From an uncultured Oscillospiraceae bacterium (GTDB lineage: Bacteria > Bacillota > Clostridia > Oscillospirales > Oscillospiraceae): a DNA stretch of 11,371 nt. Of the stretch, positions 5,831-11,371 are shown piece after piece (the stretch's first letter is position 1; each line of letters opens with the position of its first letter). Where the stretch lies: NCBI GenBank assembly GCA_934659445.1, contig CAKUHV010000055.1, forward strand, positions 1-11,371, given 5' to 3'. The translations under genes and the position numbers were made by a program. The notes below the pieces were generated by a model, which was not told the DNA's origin, searched no databases, and saw only the letters and a program-made list of their open reading frames with translations.

Positions 5831-6682
5831 ATGAACAGTGCGGATACACTTCAGTTTCGTCTTCCGCGTCGTCCCCGTCAGTCCCACAAGGGAGACTTCG
5901 GCCGGGTGCTGATCCTGGCGGGGAGCGAGGGCTATACCGGCGCGCCGGTGCTGGCCGCCCGAGCAGCCCTGCGCACGGGGGCGGGGCTGGTGTTCCTGGG
6001 GGTGCCCCGGGAGATCTACCCCATCATCGCGGTAAAGTGCGACGAGGCCATGCCCTTCCCCCTGCCGGATGATCGCAAGGCGATCCTTGACCGGGCCGCG
6101 GGGTGTGACGCGGTGCTGATCGGCCCCGGTCTGGGACGGAGGCCGGGGACGGAGCGGCTGGTTCTGCATCTGCTGGAGGAGCTGGCGGCCCCGGTGGTGC
6201 TGGACGCCGACGGCATAAATGCCCTGTCCGGGCATATAGATGTGCTGGACGGCAGACAGGCGCCCACGGTGCTCACCCCCCACGAGGGGGAGTTTGCCCG
6301 GCTGACCGGATGCGCCCTTCCCATAGGCGACCGCCTGTCCGCCGCCCGAGGCTTTGCTGCCGCCCACCGCTGCACCGTGGTGCTGAAGGGACACGGGACG
6401 GTGACCGCAGCCCCGGACGGCCGGGTGTGGGTCAATCCCACCGGAAACCCCGGTATGGCCAAGGGGGGCAGCGGAGACGTGCTGGCGGGGATGACCGCCG
6501 CCCTGTGGGGACAGAGACTGCTGCGGCGGGGGGAGGACGACCTGCCCCGTCTGGCTGCGGCGGCGGTGTATTACCACGGTCTGGCGGGGGACCTGTGCGC
6601 CGGACGCTTTGGGGAGTATGCCATGCTGCCCGGGGACATGATCGAGGCCCTGCCTGAAGTTTTGAAGGGGCAGGAGGATTAG
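5831..6682 (+). CDS. nnrD: ADP-dependent NAD(P)H-hydrate dehydratase (NnrD)
   Basis: Repairs NADHX and NADPHX, the hydrated damaged forms of NAD(P)H, using ADP; ribokinase-like fold, cytosolic. It has 283 residues, the length of a standalone C-terminal YjeF domain. Motifs: HKGDFGRVLILAGS (19-32), GPGLG (98-102), LDADGIN (124-130), LTPHEGEFARL (148-158), LKGHGT (185-190), and the nucleotide-site NPTGNPGMAKGGSGDVLAGM region, with the GGSGD catalytic Asp at 216. The NnrE epimerase domain is not fused and no nnrE gene is in the window. AGGAGG lies about 7 nt before ATG 5831. It heads a same-strand run toward alr; the lipoprotein gene starts 11 nt after its stop. No clear promoter is visible between it and the repeat element. 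Confidence 0.96.
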   Translation: MNSADTLQFRLPRRPRQSHKGDFGRVLILAGSEGYTGAPVLAARAALRTGAGLVFLGVPREIYPIIAVKCDEAMPFPLPDDRKAILDRAAGCDAVLIGPGLGRRPGTERLVLHLLEELAAPVVLDADGINALSGHIDVLDGRQAPTVLTPHEGEFARLTGCALPIGDRLSAARGFAAAHRCTVVLKGHGTVTAAPDGRVWVNPTGNPGMAKGGSGDVLAGMTAALWGQRLLRRGEDDLPRLAAAAVYYHGLAGDLCAGRFGEYAMLPGDMIEALPEVLKGQED

Positions 6683-6693
6683 GAGGAAATGCC

Positions 6694-7290
6694 GTGCGCA
6701 AGGGGCTGCTTTGCGTACTAATGATGGGGCTGCTGTTTCTGTCCGCCTGTGGGGCGGAGGGGGGCGTCAGTCCGGAGGAGGAGCTGGCCCTGACCATCCG
6801 GGGGGAGTATCTGGCCATGGCCGGGTGCACCGCCCAGCTGTCCGTCACTGCGGACTACGGCCAGCGGGTGTATGACTTTGAACTGGACGCTGCCGTGACC
6901 GGGGAGGAGACCGCCCTCACCCTGACTGCGCCGGATACCGTGGCGGGGATCGCCGCCCGGGTGACCGGGGAGACGGGGACGCTGGAGTACGACGGCCTGA
7001 TCCTGGACACCGGGGAGCTGGGGCCCGACGGCCTGTCCCCCATGTCCGCCTTTCCTGCCCTGCTGACGGCGGCGAAAAGCGGCTTTCTCACAGCCTGCGC
7101 CATGGAGGAGCGGGAGGGGGAGGAACTGCTGCGGGTGACCTGCGGAGCGCCGGACGCCGCCCCCGGCGAGGGGGTGGAGACGGTGCTGTGGTTCCGCCCG
7201 GACACCCACGAGCTGACCGGCGGCGAGATCTGGGCGGAGGGGGTGCGGGTCATCTGCTGCCGGTGCAAAAATTTCCGCCTGACACAGTGA
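6694..7290 (+). CDS. Lipoprotein of unknown function, possibly LolA/YdcC-like fold
   Basis: A 198-residue exported lipoprotein. The signal sequence is MRKGLLCVLMMGLLFLSAC with lipobox LSAC and lipidation at Cys19. After that the protein is acidic and beta-rich, with alternating strands (AQLSVTADY near 47-55, ALTLTAPDTV, TLEYDGLILDTGE) and an end (VETVLWFRPDTHELTGGEIW, then VRVICCRCKNF) that recalls LolA/YdcC-type envelope lipoproteins. Start GTG 6694 has AGGAGG 7 nt upstream; ATG 6689 is out of frame. It sits 11 nt behind nnrD and just before alr, the place that the lipoprotein gene ydcC takes next to alr in Bacillus subtilis. The lipoprotein call is firm; the fold is inference and the function is unknown. 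Confidence 0.85.
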   Translation: MRKGLLCVLMMGLLFLSACGAEGGVSPEEELALTIRGEYLAMAGCTAQLSVTADYGQRVYDFELDAAVTGEETALTLTAPDTVAGIAARVTGETGTLEYDGLILDTGELGPDGLSPMSAFPALLTAAKSGFLTACAMEEREGEELLRVTCGAPDAAPGEGVETVLWFRPDTHELTGGEIWAEGVRVICCRCKNFRLTQ

Positions 7291-7298
7291 AACGCCGC

Positions 7299-7327
7299 TT
7301 TACGCCGGGGGCAGGATGTGATAGAAT
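7299..7327 (+). promoter_or_regulatory. Candidate sigma-A promoter for alr
   Basis: TTTACG (7299-7304) and TAGAAT (7322-7327) are separated by 17 nt, with TG one base before the -10 (extended -10 form). It lies in the 68-bp gap before alr, so alr can be transcribed apart from nnrD and the lipoprotein gene. Confidence 0.55.
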
Positions 7328-7358
7328 AACCGTGAAAATCACAAGATGAGGAGCGGAA

Positions 7359-8507
7359 ATGACCGCAATGACCGATACGACATTTATGCGCACCTGGGCG
7401 GAGATCGACCTGGATGCTTTGGACCATAACTATCGCGCCCTGCGGGGAGAGACGGAGGAGAGCTGCCGCTTTCTGGGCCTGTGCAAGGCCAACGCCTACG
7501 GCCACGGAGCGGCCCACATCGGGCCGGAGCTCCAGCGCCTGGGGGCGGAGATGCTGGCGGTGGCCTGCGTGGATGAGGCGGTGGAGCTGCGCCGGGCCGG
7601 CGTGACCATCCCCGTTCTGTGTCTGGGCCAGGTGCCCGCCCAGCTGGCCCCCATGCTGGCGGAGTACCATGTGACCCAGATGGTGGAGGATCTGGACACG
7701 GGCAGGGCCCTGTCCGCCGCCGCCGTGGCCGCGGGGTGCGAGATCACCGTCCATGTGAAGATCGACACGGGAATGAGCCGCCTGGGCTTCCTCTGGCGGC
7801 AGGGGGAGGACAACAGCAGGGTGCTGGACGACATTGCCGCCCTGCTGGCCCTGCCCGGCATCCGGGGGGAGGGGCTGTTCACCCATCTGGCCAACGCCGA
7901 CGGGGACGAGGACTACACCATGGCCCAGTTCACCCGCTTTTTAGAGGCCCGGGACGCCCTGAAGGCCCGGGGCATTGAATTTGAGATCTGCCACTGCGCC
8001 TCCAGCGCGGCGGTTCTGAAGTACCCCTGCACCCATCTGGACATGATCCGGCCCGGGCTGGCCCTGTACGGCTTCTCCCCCATGGGGGAGGACGACGAGC
8101 CCGAGCTGAAGCCGGTGCTCACCCTGAAAAGCCGGGTGGCCGCCGTGCGGGCCCTGCCCAAGGGAACGCCGGTGAGCTACGGCTGCACCCAGGTGCTCCG
8201 GCGGGACAGCAGGCTGGCGGTGGTGCCCATCGGCTATGGGGACGGCTATCCCCGGGCCCTGTCCGGGCGCATGGAGATGCGCATCCGGGGGCAGCTGTGC
8301 CCCATCGTGGGCCGGGTGTGCATGGATATGTGCATGGTGGACGTTACCGACGTGCCCGAGGCGGCGGCGGGGGACGTGGCCACGGTGTACGACGGCCACC
8401 TGCTGGAGCGGGCCGCCGCCCTGGCGGGCACCATCCCCTATGAGCTGATGTGCGACGTGAACCCCCGGGTGCCCCGGGTGTATCTCCGGGGCGGGCGGCA
8501 GGTGTGA
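7359..8507 (+). CDS. alr: Alanine racemase
   Basis: PLP enzyme that interconverts L- and D-alanine and supplies D-Ala for peptidoglycan; cytosolic. Its 382 residues match the family length. PLP lysine is Lys43 in KANAYGHG (43-50). Other family marks: HVKIDTGMSRLGF (132-144), THLANAD (175-181), RPGLALYG (231-238), the catalytic Tyr274 in VSYGCT, IGYGDGYPRALSG (291-303), and VGRVCMDMCMVDVT (317-330). Start ATG 7359 has GAGGAG 5 nt upstream; ATG 7368 is a weaker alternative. Its own likely promoter is at 7299-7327. It is followed by a 196-bp gap and mazF, the alr-mazF neighbourhood seen in many Firmicutes. Confidence 0.97.
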   Translation: MTAMTDTTFMRTWAEIDLDALDHNYRALRGETEESCRFLGLCKANAYGHGAAHIGPELQRLGAEMLAVACVDEAVELRRAGVTIPVLCLGQVPAQLAPMLAEYHVTQMVEDLDTGRALSAAAVAAGCEITVHVKIDTGMSRLGFLWRQGEDNSRVLDDIAALLALPGIRGEGLFTHLANADGDEDYTMAQFTRFLEARDALKARGIEFEICHCASSAAVLKYPCTHLDMIRPGLALYGFSPMGEDDEPELKPVLTLKSRVAAVRALPKGTPVSYGCTQVLRRDSRLAVVPIGYGDGYPRALSGRMEMRIRGQLCPIVGRVCMDMCMVDVTDVPEAAAGDVATVYDGHLLERAAALAGTIPYELMCDVNPRVPRVYLRGGRQV

Positions 8508-8510
8508 CCG

Positions 8511-8664
8511 CCGCCCCGCCGCAGGCATAGGATGGCTTGGAGCGCCGGGCGAAGGCCCGGGGCGGAAAGGTACGGCGGAGTTTTGACCCAACAGGTATAA
8601 ATTTCGCCGCCCCGTGGGACAATCATAGTGCAGCGTTACATAGCCCCCGGGGGAGCTGTAACGC
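8511..8664 (+). other. Structured alr-mazF intergenic region
   Basis: This gap holds no credible gene but several strong foldable segments. CGGGGCGG (8558-8565) can pair with CCGCCCCG on its left (8511-8518) or with an identical CCGCCCCG on its right (8607-8614), so the two pairings exclude each other. CCGGGC and GCCCGG (8545-8560) make a small hairpin. A long stem, GCGTTACA (8633-8640) with TGTAACGC (8657-8664), continues inward through AGC/GCT and CCCC/GGGG. It sits 39 nt before the mazF ATG and contains TACAT (8637-8641), the UACAU site cut by Bacillus subtilis EndoA. Control of mazF by this RNA or dyad is inference. Confidence 0.5.
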
Positions 8665-8703
8665 CGCGCTATCTTCCTGCGGAGTGTGAGCAACGTGGAA
8701 AAC

Positions 8704-9060
8704 ATGGTAAAGCGGGGCGACATTTTTTATGCCGACCTCAGTCCCGTAGTGGGCAGCGAGCAGGGGGGCGTGCGGCCTGTGCTCATCGTGCAGAACGACA
8801 CGGGCAACCGCCACAGCCCCACCGTGATCGCCGCCGCCATTACCTCTCAGACGGGAAAGGCCCGCCTGCCCACCCATATCTCTCTGGCTCCGGCCAGCTG
8901 CGGCCTGCCCAAGGAGTCGGTGATCCTGCTGGAGCAGATCAGGACCCTGGATAAGCGCCGCCTGCGGGAGCACATGGGCCATCTGGACGAGGGGCAGATG
9001 CGCCGGGTGGATACCGCCATTGCGGTGAGCTTCGGCCTGCATACAGAGGGAATGGCGTGA
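8704..9060 (+). CDS. mazF: MazF/NdoA-family mRNA interferase, no antitoxin gene adjacent
   Basis: Sequence-specific endoribonuclease of the PemK/MazF family, very close to Bacillus subtilis NdoA (EndoA), which cuts at UACAU. Its 118 residues from ATG 8704 align end to end: [20 protein letters not shown] (2-21), then [12 protein letters not shown] and [11 protein letters not shown] (71-81). The NdoA catalytic pair Arg25/Thr48 corresponds to Arg24 and Thr47. In-frame GTG codons at 8686 and 8695 are alternative starts: GGAG at 8681-8684 is well placed only for 8695, while homology favours 8704. No MazE or NdoAI gene precedes it, and the 196-bp gap after alr is too short for a typical 80-95 residue antitoxin gene. 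The antitoxin is either elsewhere, lost, or replaced by another control. Confidence 0.95.
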   Translation: MVKRGDIFYADLSPVVGSEQGGVRPVLIVQNDTGNRHSPTVIAAAITSQTGKARLPTHISLAPASCGLPKESVILLEQIRTLDKRRLREHMGHLDEGQMRRVDTAIAVSFGLHTEGMA

Positions 9061-9062
9061 AA

Positions 9063-9082
9063 GGGGCCGGCCTGCCGGCCCC
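9063..9082 (+). other. Perfect GC hairpin after mazF
   Basis: GGGGCCGGC (9063-9071) and GCCGGCCCC (9074-9082) form a 9-bp stem two bases after the mazF stop. No T-run follows, so termination would be weak; it may protect the 3' end. TACAT (9083-9087) follows directly. Confidence 0.5.
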
Positions 9083-9125
9083 TACATAGAAGCAGCTGTT
9101 TGACACAGAGAAAAGGAGCGGACCA

Positions 9126-9650
9126 ATGAAAAAACAAAAGAGAATGGCGGCCGGCCTGCTGGCCGCAGTGCTGGTGACGGCGGCGGTCGGCTCGGCATTT
9201 GCCGCCGGGGACAAGAGCGACCCGCTGGTCACCCTGAGCTATCTGGAGCAGACGGTGATCCCCGCCATCGTCCAGCAGGCAGAGAAGGCCGCCGACAGCA
9301 AAAAGTCCGCCCTGACGGCGGAGTTTGACAAGAAGCTGGCGGAGTATGAAAAGCAGCTGAACAGCAGCTCCTCCGGCAGCGACAGCGCAACCTACTCTGT
9401 GGTCACCCTCAGTCAGGGCCAGCAGCTGAAGCTGGAGGTGGGGTGCGAGGTGATGCTGCGCGTGGGCGCGGCCACTGTGGTGTCCGGCACGGAGCCAGGG
9501 CTGATCGATGTCACCACCGGCGGCGCCCTGAACAACGGAAAGTCCCTGGAGAAGAACCACCTGTATATGGCCACCATCGCCGACCGGGCGGTGAAGGCCG
9601 GCGCGGCCACGGTGAAGCTGCTGATCCGGGGGGGCTATACCCTGGCGTGA
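9126..9650 (+). CDS. Exported protein of unknown function with conserved C-terminal beta domain
   Basis: A 174-residue secreted or surface protein. Residues 1-27 are a signal peptide (lysine-rich start, hydrophobic core, cut near AFA at 25-27). Residues 31-45 (SDPLVTLSYLEQTVI) and a charged helix at about 45-80, probably coiled coil, precede a Ser/Gly linker (80-87). Residues 90-174 form a beta-rich domain with VTLSQGQQLKLEVGCEVMLR, LIDVTTGGAL (126-135), NHLYM (144-148) and a final LIRGGYTL. I recall this SDPLVTLSYLE plus GxExxLRxGxA plus NHLY plus (R/K)GxY layout from uncharacterised Clostridia proteins; no function is known to me. AAGGAG lies 7 nt before ATG 9126. It sits between mazF and spoIIAA and ends in a strong terminator, so it is separate from the spo operon. 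Confidence 0.85.
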   Translation: MKKQKRMAAGLLAAVLVTAAVGSAFAAGDKSDPLVTLSYLEQTVIPAIVQQAEKAADSKKSALTAEFDKKLAEYEKQLNSSSSGSDSATYSVVTLSQGQQLKLEVGCEVMLRVGAATVVSGTEPGLIDVTTGGALNNGKSLEKNHLYMATIADRAVKAGAATVKLLIRGGYTLA

Positions 9651-9671
9651 AGCTGTGGGGCTGCCATCTCA

Positions 9672-9703
9672 ATACGGAAGGCGAAAGCCTTCCGTATTTT
9701 TTT
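9672..9703 (+). terminator. Intrinsic terminator after the exported protein gene
   Basis: ATACGGAAGGC, a GAAA tetraloop and GCCTTCCGTAT form a perfect 11-bp stem followed by TTTTTT. It ends 103 nt before spoIIAA and insulates the sporulation operon from alr-mazF transcription. Confidence 0.95.
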
Positions 9704-9748
9704 GTTGCCCTTCGACAGGGTGCGGCGGAATGCGACCGGTGGCTGCCG

Positions 9749-9754
9749 TATAAT
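9749..9754 (+). promoter_or_regulatory. Candidate -10 element for the spoIIA operon
   Basis: TATAAT at 9749-9754 lies between the terminator and spoIIAA. No good sigma-A -35 is found 16-18 nt upstream. The 7-mer GTATAAT matches the sigma-H -10 pattern RnnGAAT at all but one base, and GGCGGAATG (9724-9732) resembles the sigma-H -35, but the spacing (15 nt) is longer than usual. Sigma-H control is known for spoIIA in Bacillus; here the class is undecided. Confidence 0.35.
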
Positions 9755-9806
9755 GGGGACAACAGCCGCCGGAAGGGCGGAAAATCGGAGAAAAGGAGCG
9801 GGAGCT

Positions 9807-10112
9807 ATGCCGGTAGACTGCACGGAGGAGGGCCGCGTTCTGCGGGCCAGAGTGACGGGTGAGTTGGACCACCATCGGGCCAGAGAGGTGATGGAGGAGC
9901 TGGACCGCCGTATCGATCTGCTGCTGCCCCTGCGGCTGACGGTGGATCTTTCGGAGCTGACCTTTACCGACAGCTCCGGCATCGCGGTGCTGCTGCGCAC
10001 CTGGCGGCACATGCAGGAGGTAGGGGGGCGAATGTCCGTCATCCGCACCCCCGAGCAGGCCCGGCGGGTCTTTCAGGCCGCCGGACTGGACAAGCTGATC
10101 CCGTTCGCGTAA
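9807..10112 (+). CDS. spoIIAA: Anti-sigma F factor antagonist SpoIIAA
   Basis: STAS-domain switch protein. When dephosphorylated (by SpoIIE) it binds SpoIIAB and frees sigma-F in the forespore; SpoIIAB inactivates it by phosphorylation. Its 101 residues are mostly one STAS domain: VTGELDHH (16-23), then LTVDLSELTFTDSSGIAVLL (44-63). The phosphorylated serine of B. subtilis (Ser58, second Ser of DSSG) corresponds to Ser57. Start ATG 9807 has AAGGAG about 8 nt upstream; the open frame extends further upstream, but that part overlaps the terminator and promoter region and does not align. It is the first gene of spoIIAA-spoIIAB-sigF and ends 13 nt before spoIIAB. Confidence 0.96.
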   Translation: MPVDCTEEGRVLRARVTGELDHHRAREVMEELDRRIDLLLPLRLTVDLSELTFTDSSGIAVLLRTWRHMQEVGGRMSVIRTPEQARRVFQAAGLDKLIPFA

Positions 10113-10125
10113 GGAGGAAAAGAGG

Positions 10126-10563
10126 ATGACCGTACATAATCAGGTGATCATGGAGTTCCCCAGCCGCTCGGCCAACGAGGGCTTTGCCCGGGCGGCGGCG
10201 GCCTGCTTTGCCGCCCAGCTGGACCCCACCCTGGAGGAGCTCAACGACATCAAGACCGCGGTGAGCGAGGCGGTGACCAACGCCATCGTTCACGCTTATC
10301 CCAACTCCATCGGCAAGGTGCGCCTGCGTCTGCGTCTGCGGGACGACAACGTGGTGGAGATGGTGGTGCGGGACTGGGGCGTGGGCATTGCCGATGTGGA
10401 GCAGGCCCGCGCACCCCTGTACACCACCGGAGGCGTGGAGCGGGCGGGCATGGGCTTTACCATCATGGAGAGCTTTATGGACCGGGTGAAGGTGCGCTCC
10501 AAGCCGGGAAAGGGCACCGTGGTCACCCTGTCCCGGCAGATCAGCCGCCGGGAGGCCCGGTGA
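10126..10563 (+). CDS. spoIIAB: Anti-sigma F factor / serine kinase SpoIIAB
   Basis: GHKL-fold protein that holds sigma-F inactive in an ATP complex and phosphorylates SpoIIAA. Its 145 residues contain the N-box SEAVTNAIVHAY (47-58, Glu48 and Asn52), the G1 box DWGVGI (83-88), an ATP-lid region (ARAPLYTTGG, 94-103) and G2 RAGMGFTIME (106-115). Arg22 in NEGFAR matches B. subtilis Arg20, which contacts sigma-F and SpoIIAA. AAGGAGG lies about 8 nt before ATG 10126. Its stop overlaps the start of sigF, consistent with matched production of the sigma factor and its inhibitor. Codons 3-4 contain TACAT (10133-10137). Confidence 0.97.
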   Translation: MTVHNQVIMEFPSRSANEGFARAAAACFAAQLDPTLEELNDIKTAVSEAVTNAIVHAYPNSIGKVRLRLRLRDDNVVEMVVRDWGVGIADVEQARAPLYTTGGVERAGMGFTIMESFMDRVKVRSKPGKGTVVTLSRQISRREAR

Positions 10564-11279
10564 ATGGGGCGCCCTCCGCCCCGGAGCTGCTCCAGGCGGC
10601 CCGGGAGGGGGACGACGGCGCCTGCGGGCAGGTGCTGGAGGAGAACCAGGGGCTGATCTGGTCGGTGGTGCGGCGGTACTACGGCCGGGGCGTGGAGCCG
10701 GACGACCTGTATCAGCTGGGCTGTCTGGGCTTTCTCAAGGCGGTCCGGGGGTTCGACCCCACCTACGGCACCCAGTTCTCCACCTACGCCGTGCCTAAGA
10801 TCGCCGGGGAGATCCGCCGCTTTCTGCGGGACGACGGGCCGGTAAAGGTCAGCCGGGGGCTGAAAGAGCGGGCGGGGACCATCCGCGCCGCTCTGCTCCG
10901 CCTTGAGGAGCGGCTGGGCCGGGAGCCCACCCTGTCCGAGCTTGCGGCGGACACCGGGCTGACCCCGGAGGACATCGCCGCAGCCCAGACGGCGGCAGAG
11001 CCGGTGCTGTCCCTTCAGGGGGAGACGGGCGACAGCGGCCTGACGCTGGAGGGACTGCTGGGGGACGACGGGATCGAGGAGGACGCGGTGGAGCGGTTGG
11101 CTCTGCGGGGGGCGCTGGAGGAGCTGCCGGAGCGGGAGCGGACGGTGCTGGCCCTGCGGTATTACCGGGGGATGACACAGTCCCGGTGCGCCCGGATCAT
11201 GGGTGTGTCCCAGGTGCAGATCTCCCGGCTGGAGCGCCGGGGGTTGGACACCCTGCGCCGCCGCCTGACTGGGGAATAA
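10560..11279 (+). CDS. sigF: RNA polymerase sigma-F, forespore-specific
   Basis: Sigma-70-family factor that starts forespore gene expression after asymmetric division, controlled by SpoIIAA and SpoIIAB. Its 239 residues compare with 255 in B. subtilis; it has a shorter N terminus. Region 2 covers about 28-98, with LIWSVVRRYYGRGVEPDDLY at 32-51 and FSTYAVPKIAGEIRRFLRDD at 73-92. Region 3 covers about 100-165 (VSRGLKE, EERLGREPTLSELA). Region 4 covers about 175-235, with MTQSRCARIMGVSQVQISRL as the helix-turn-helix. The GEIRRFLRDDG and VKVSR stretches favour SigF over SigG or SigB. Start is GTG 10560, overlapping the spoIIAB stop by 4 nt (GTGA), with GGAGG at 10551-10555 inside spoIIAB. No spoVA gene begins in the 92 bp that follow. 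Confidence 0.95.
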   Translation: MNGAPSAPELLQAAREGDDGACGQVLEENQGLIWSVVRRYYGRGVEPDDLYQLGCLGFLKAVRGFDPTYGTQFSTYAVPKIAGEIRRFLRDDGPVKVSRGLKERAGTIRAALLRLEERLGREPTLSELAADTGLTPEDIAAAQTAAEPVLSLQGETGDSGLTLEGLLGDDGIEEDAVERLALRGALEELPERERTVLALRYYRGMTQSRCARIMGVSQVQISRLERRGLDTLRRRLTGE

Positions 11280-11346
11280 GGGAATTATTAGAAGAAAAGC
11301 AGCAGCACATATAGATACGGGAAGGAAGATAGTTACGAAAGACAAG

Positions 11347-11370
11347 GCCCGCAGGCCAGAGCGAGCGGGC
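11347..11370. other. Hairpin at the right edge, downstream of sigF
   Basis: GCCCGC (11347-11352) and GCGGGC (11365-11370) form a 6-bp stem with a 12-nt loop, 68 nt after the sigF stop. The window ends one base later, so a T-run cannot be checked. It may be a terminator or the edge of an intergenic repeat. Confidence 0.3.
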
Positions 11371-11371
11371 A

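Noticed and set aside
8532..8600. 22-codon ORF between alr and mazF as a possible tiny antitoxin
   Set aside because: Poor SD, Gly/Arg-rich product with no resemblance to MazE or ribbon-helix-helix proteins, and it lies within the foldable GC segments.
8583..8627. TTGACC / TATAAA and GTATA...GGGACAATCATA as a mazF promoter (sigma-A or sigma-F/G)
   Set aside because: TTGACC and TATAAA are only 7 nt apart. The GTATA -35 fits forespore sigma factors, but the downstream -10 matches neither consensus at the right spacing.
9100..9105. Perfect TTGACA before the exported-protein gene
   Set aside because: A -10 at 17 nt would overlap the ATG at 9126, and no TATAAT-like hexamer is there; the SD would be upstream of any transcript start.
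10564..10566. ATG at 10564 as the sigF start
   Set aside because: It is in another frame; the sigma-F frame begins at GTG 10560, which overlaps the spoIIAB stop.

Overview
The window reads as chromosomal DNA of a GC-rich, endospore-forming member of the Clostridia. The best fit is an Oscillospiraceae-type gut anaerobe near Flavonifractor, Pseudoflavonifractor or Lawsonibacter; that genus-level guess is inference. The evidence is a Phe-type T-box leader, the sporulation operon spoIIAA-spoIIAB-sigF, a minimal two-gene SUF-like Fe-S system, strong GC bias at third codon positions, and short palindromic intergenic elements of a kind I recall from such genomes.

Left arm, minus strand (about 3776 down to 1): a sigma-A-like promoter drives a T-box leader with a TTC (Phe) specifier. 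The first gene behind it is an exported NodB-type polysaccharide deacetylase, followed by pheS, a 211-bp gap almost filled by a palindromic element, and the first 437 codons of pheT. A deacetylase between the Phe T-box and pheST is unusual. PheT also carries an insertion of about 100 residues.

Centre, plus strand (3766-5811): a second promoter interlocks with the T-box promoter, and the two -35 hexamers share one base. It drives an ATPase/scaffold pair matching the minimal SUF-like system SmsC-SmsB (SufC and a short SufB/SufD). A 187-bp nested inverted-repeat element with TA flanks follows.

Right arm, plus strand (5831-11279): nnrD (NAD(P)H-hydrate repair), a LolA-like lipoprotein, alr (alanine racemase), a mazF/ndoA-type RNase toxin with no antitoxin gene beside it, an exported protein of unknown function ending in an intrinsic terminator, then spoIIAA-spoIIAB-sigF. 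The order alr-mazF-(anti-anti-sigma, anti-sigma, sigma) resembles the Bacillus subtilis alr-ndoAI-ndoA-rsb-sigB neighbourhood, but here the sigma module is the forespore sigma-F one and the antitoxin position holds structured non-coding DNA.

No tRNA, rRNA, CRISPR array, transposase or phage gene is visible. The most notable points are the deacetylase inside the Phe T-box operon, the PheT insertion that looks like a second OB-like domain, the orphan MazF with UACAU sites in its flanks, and the nested MITE-like element.
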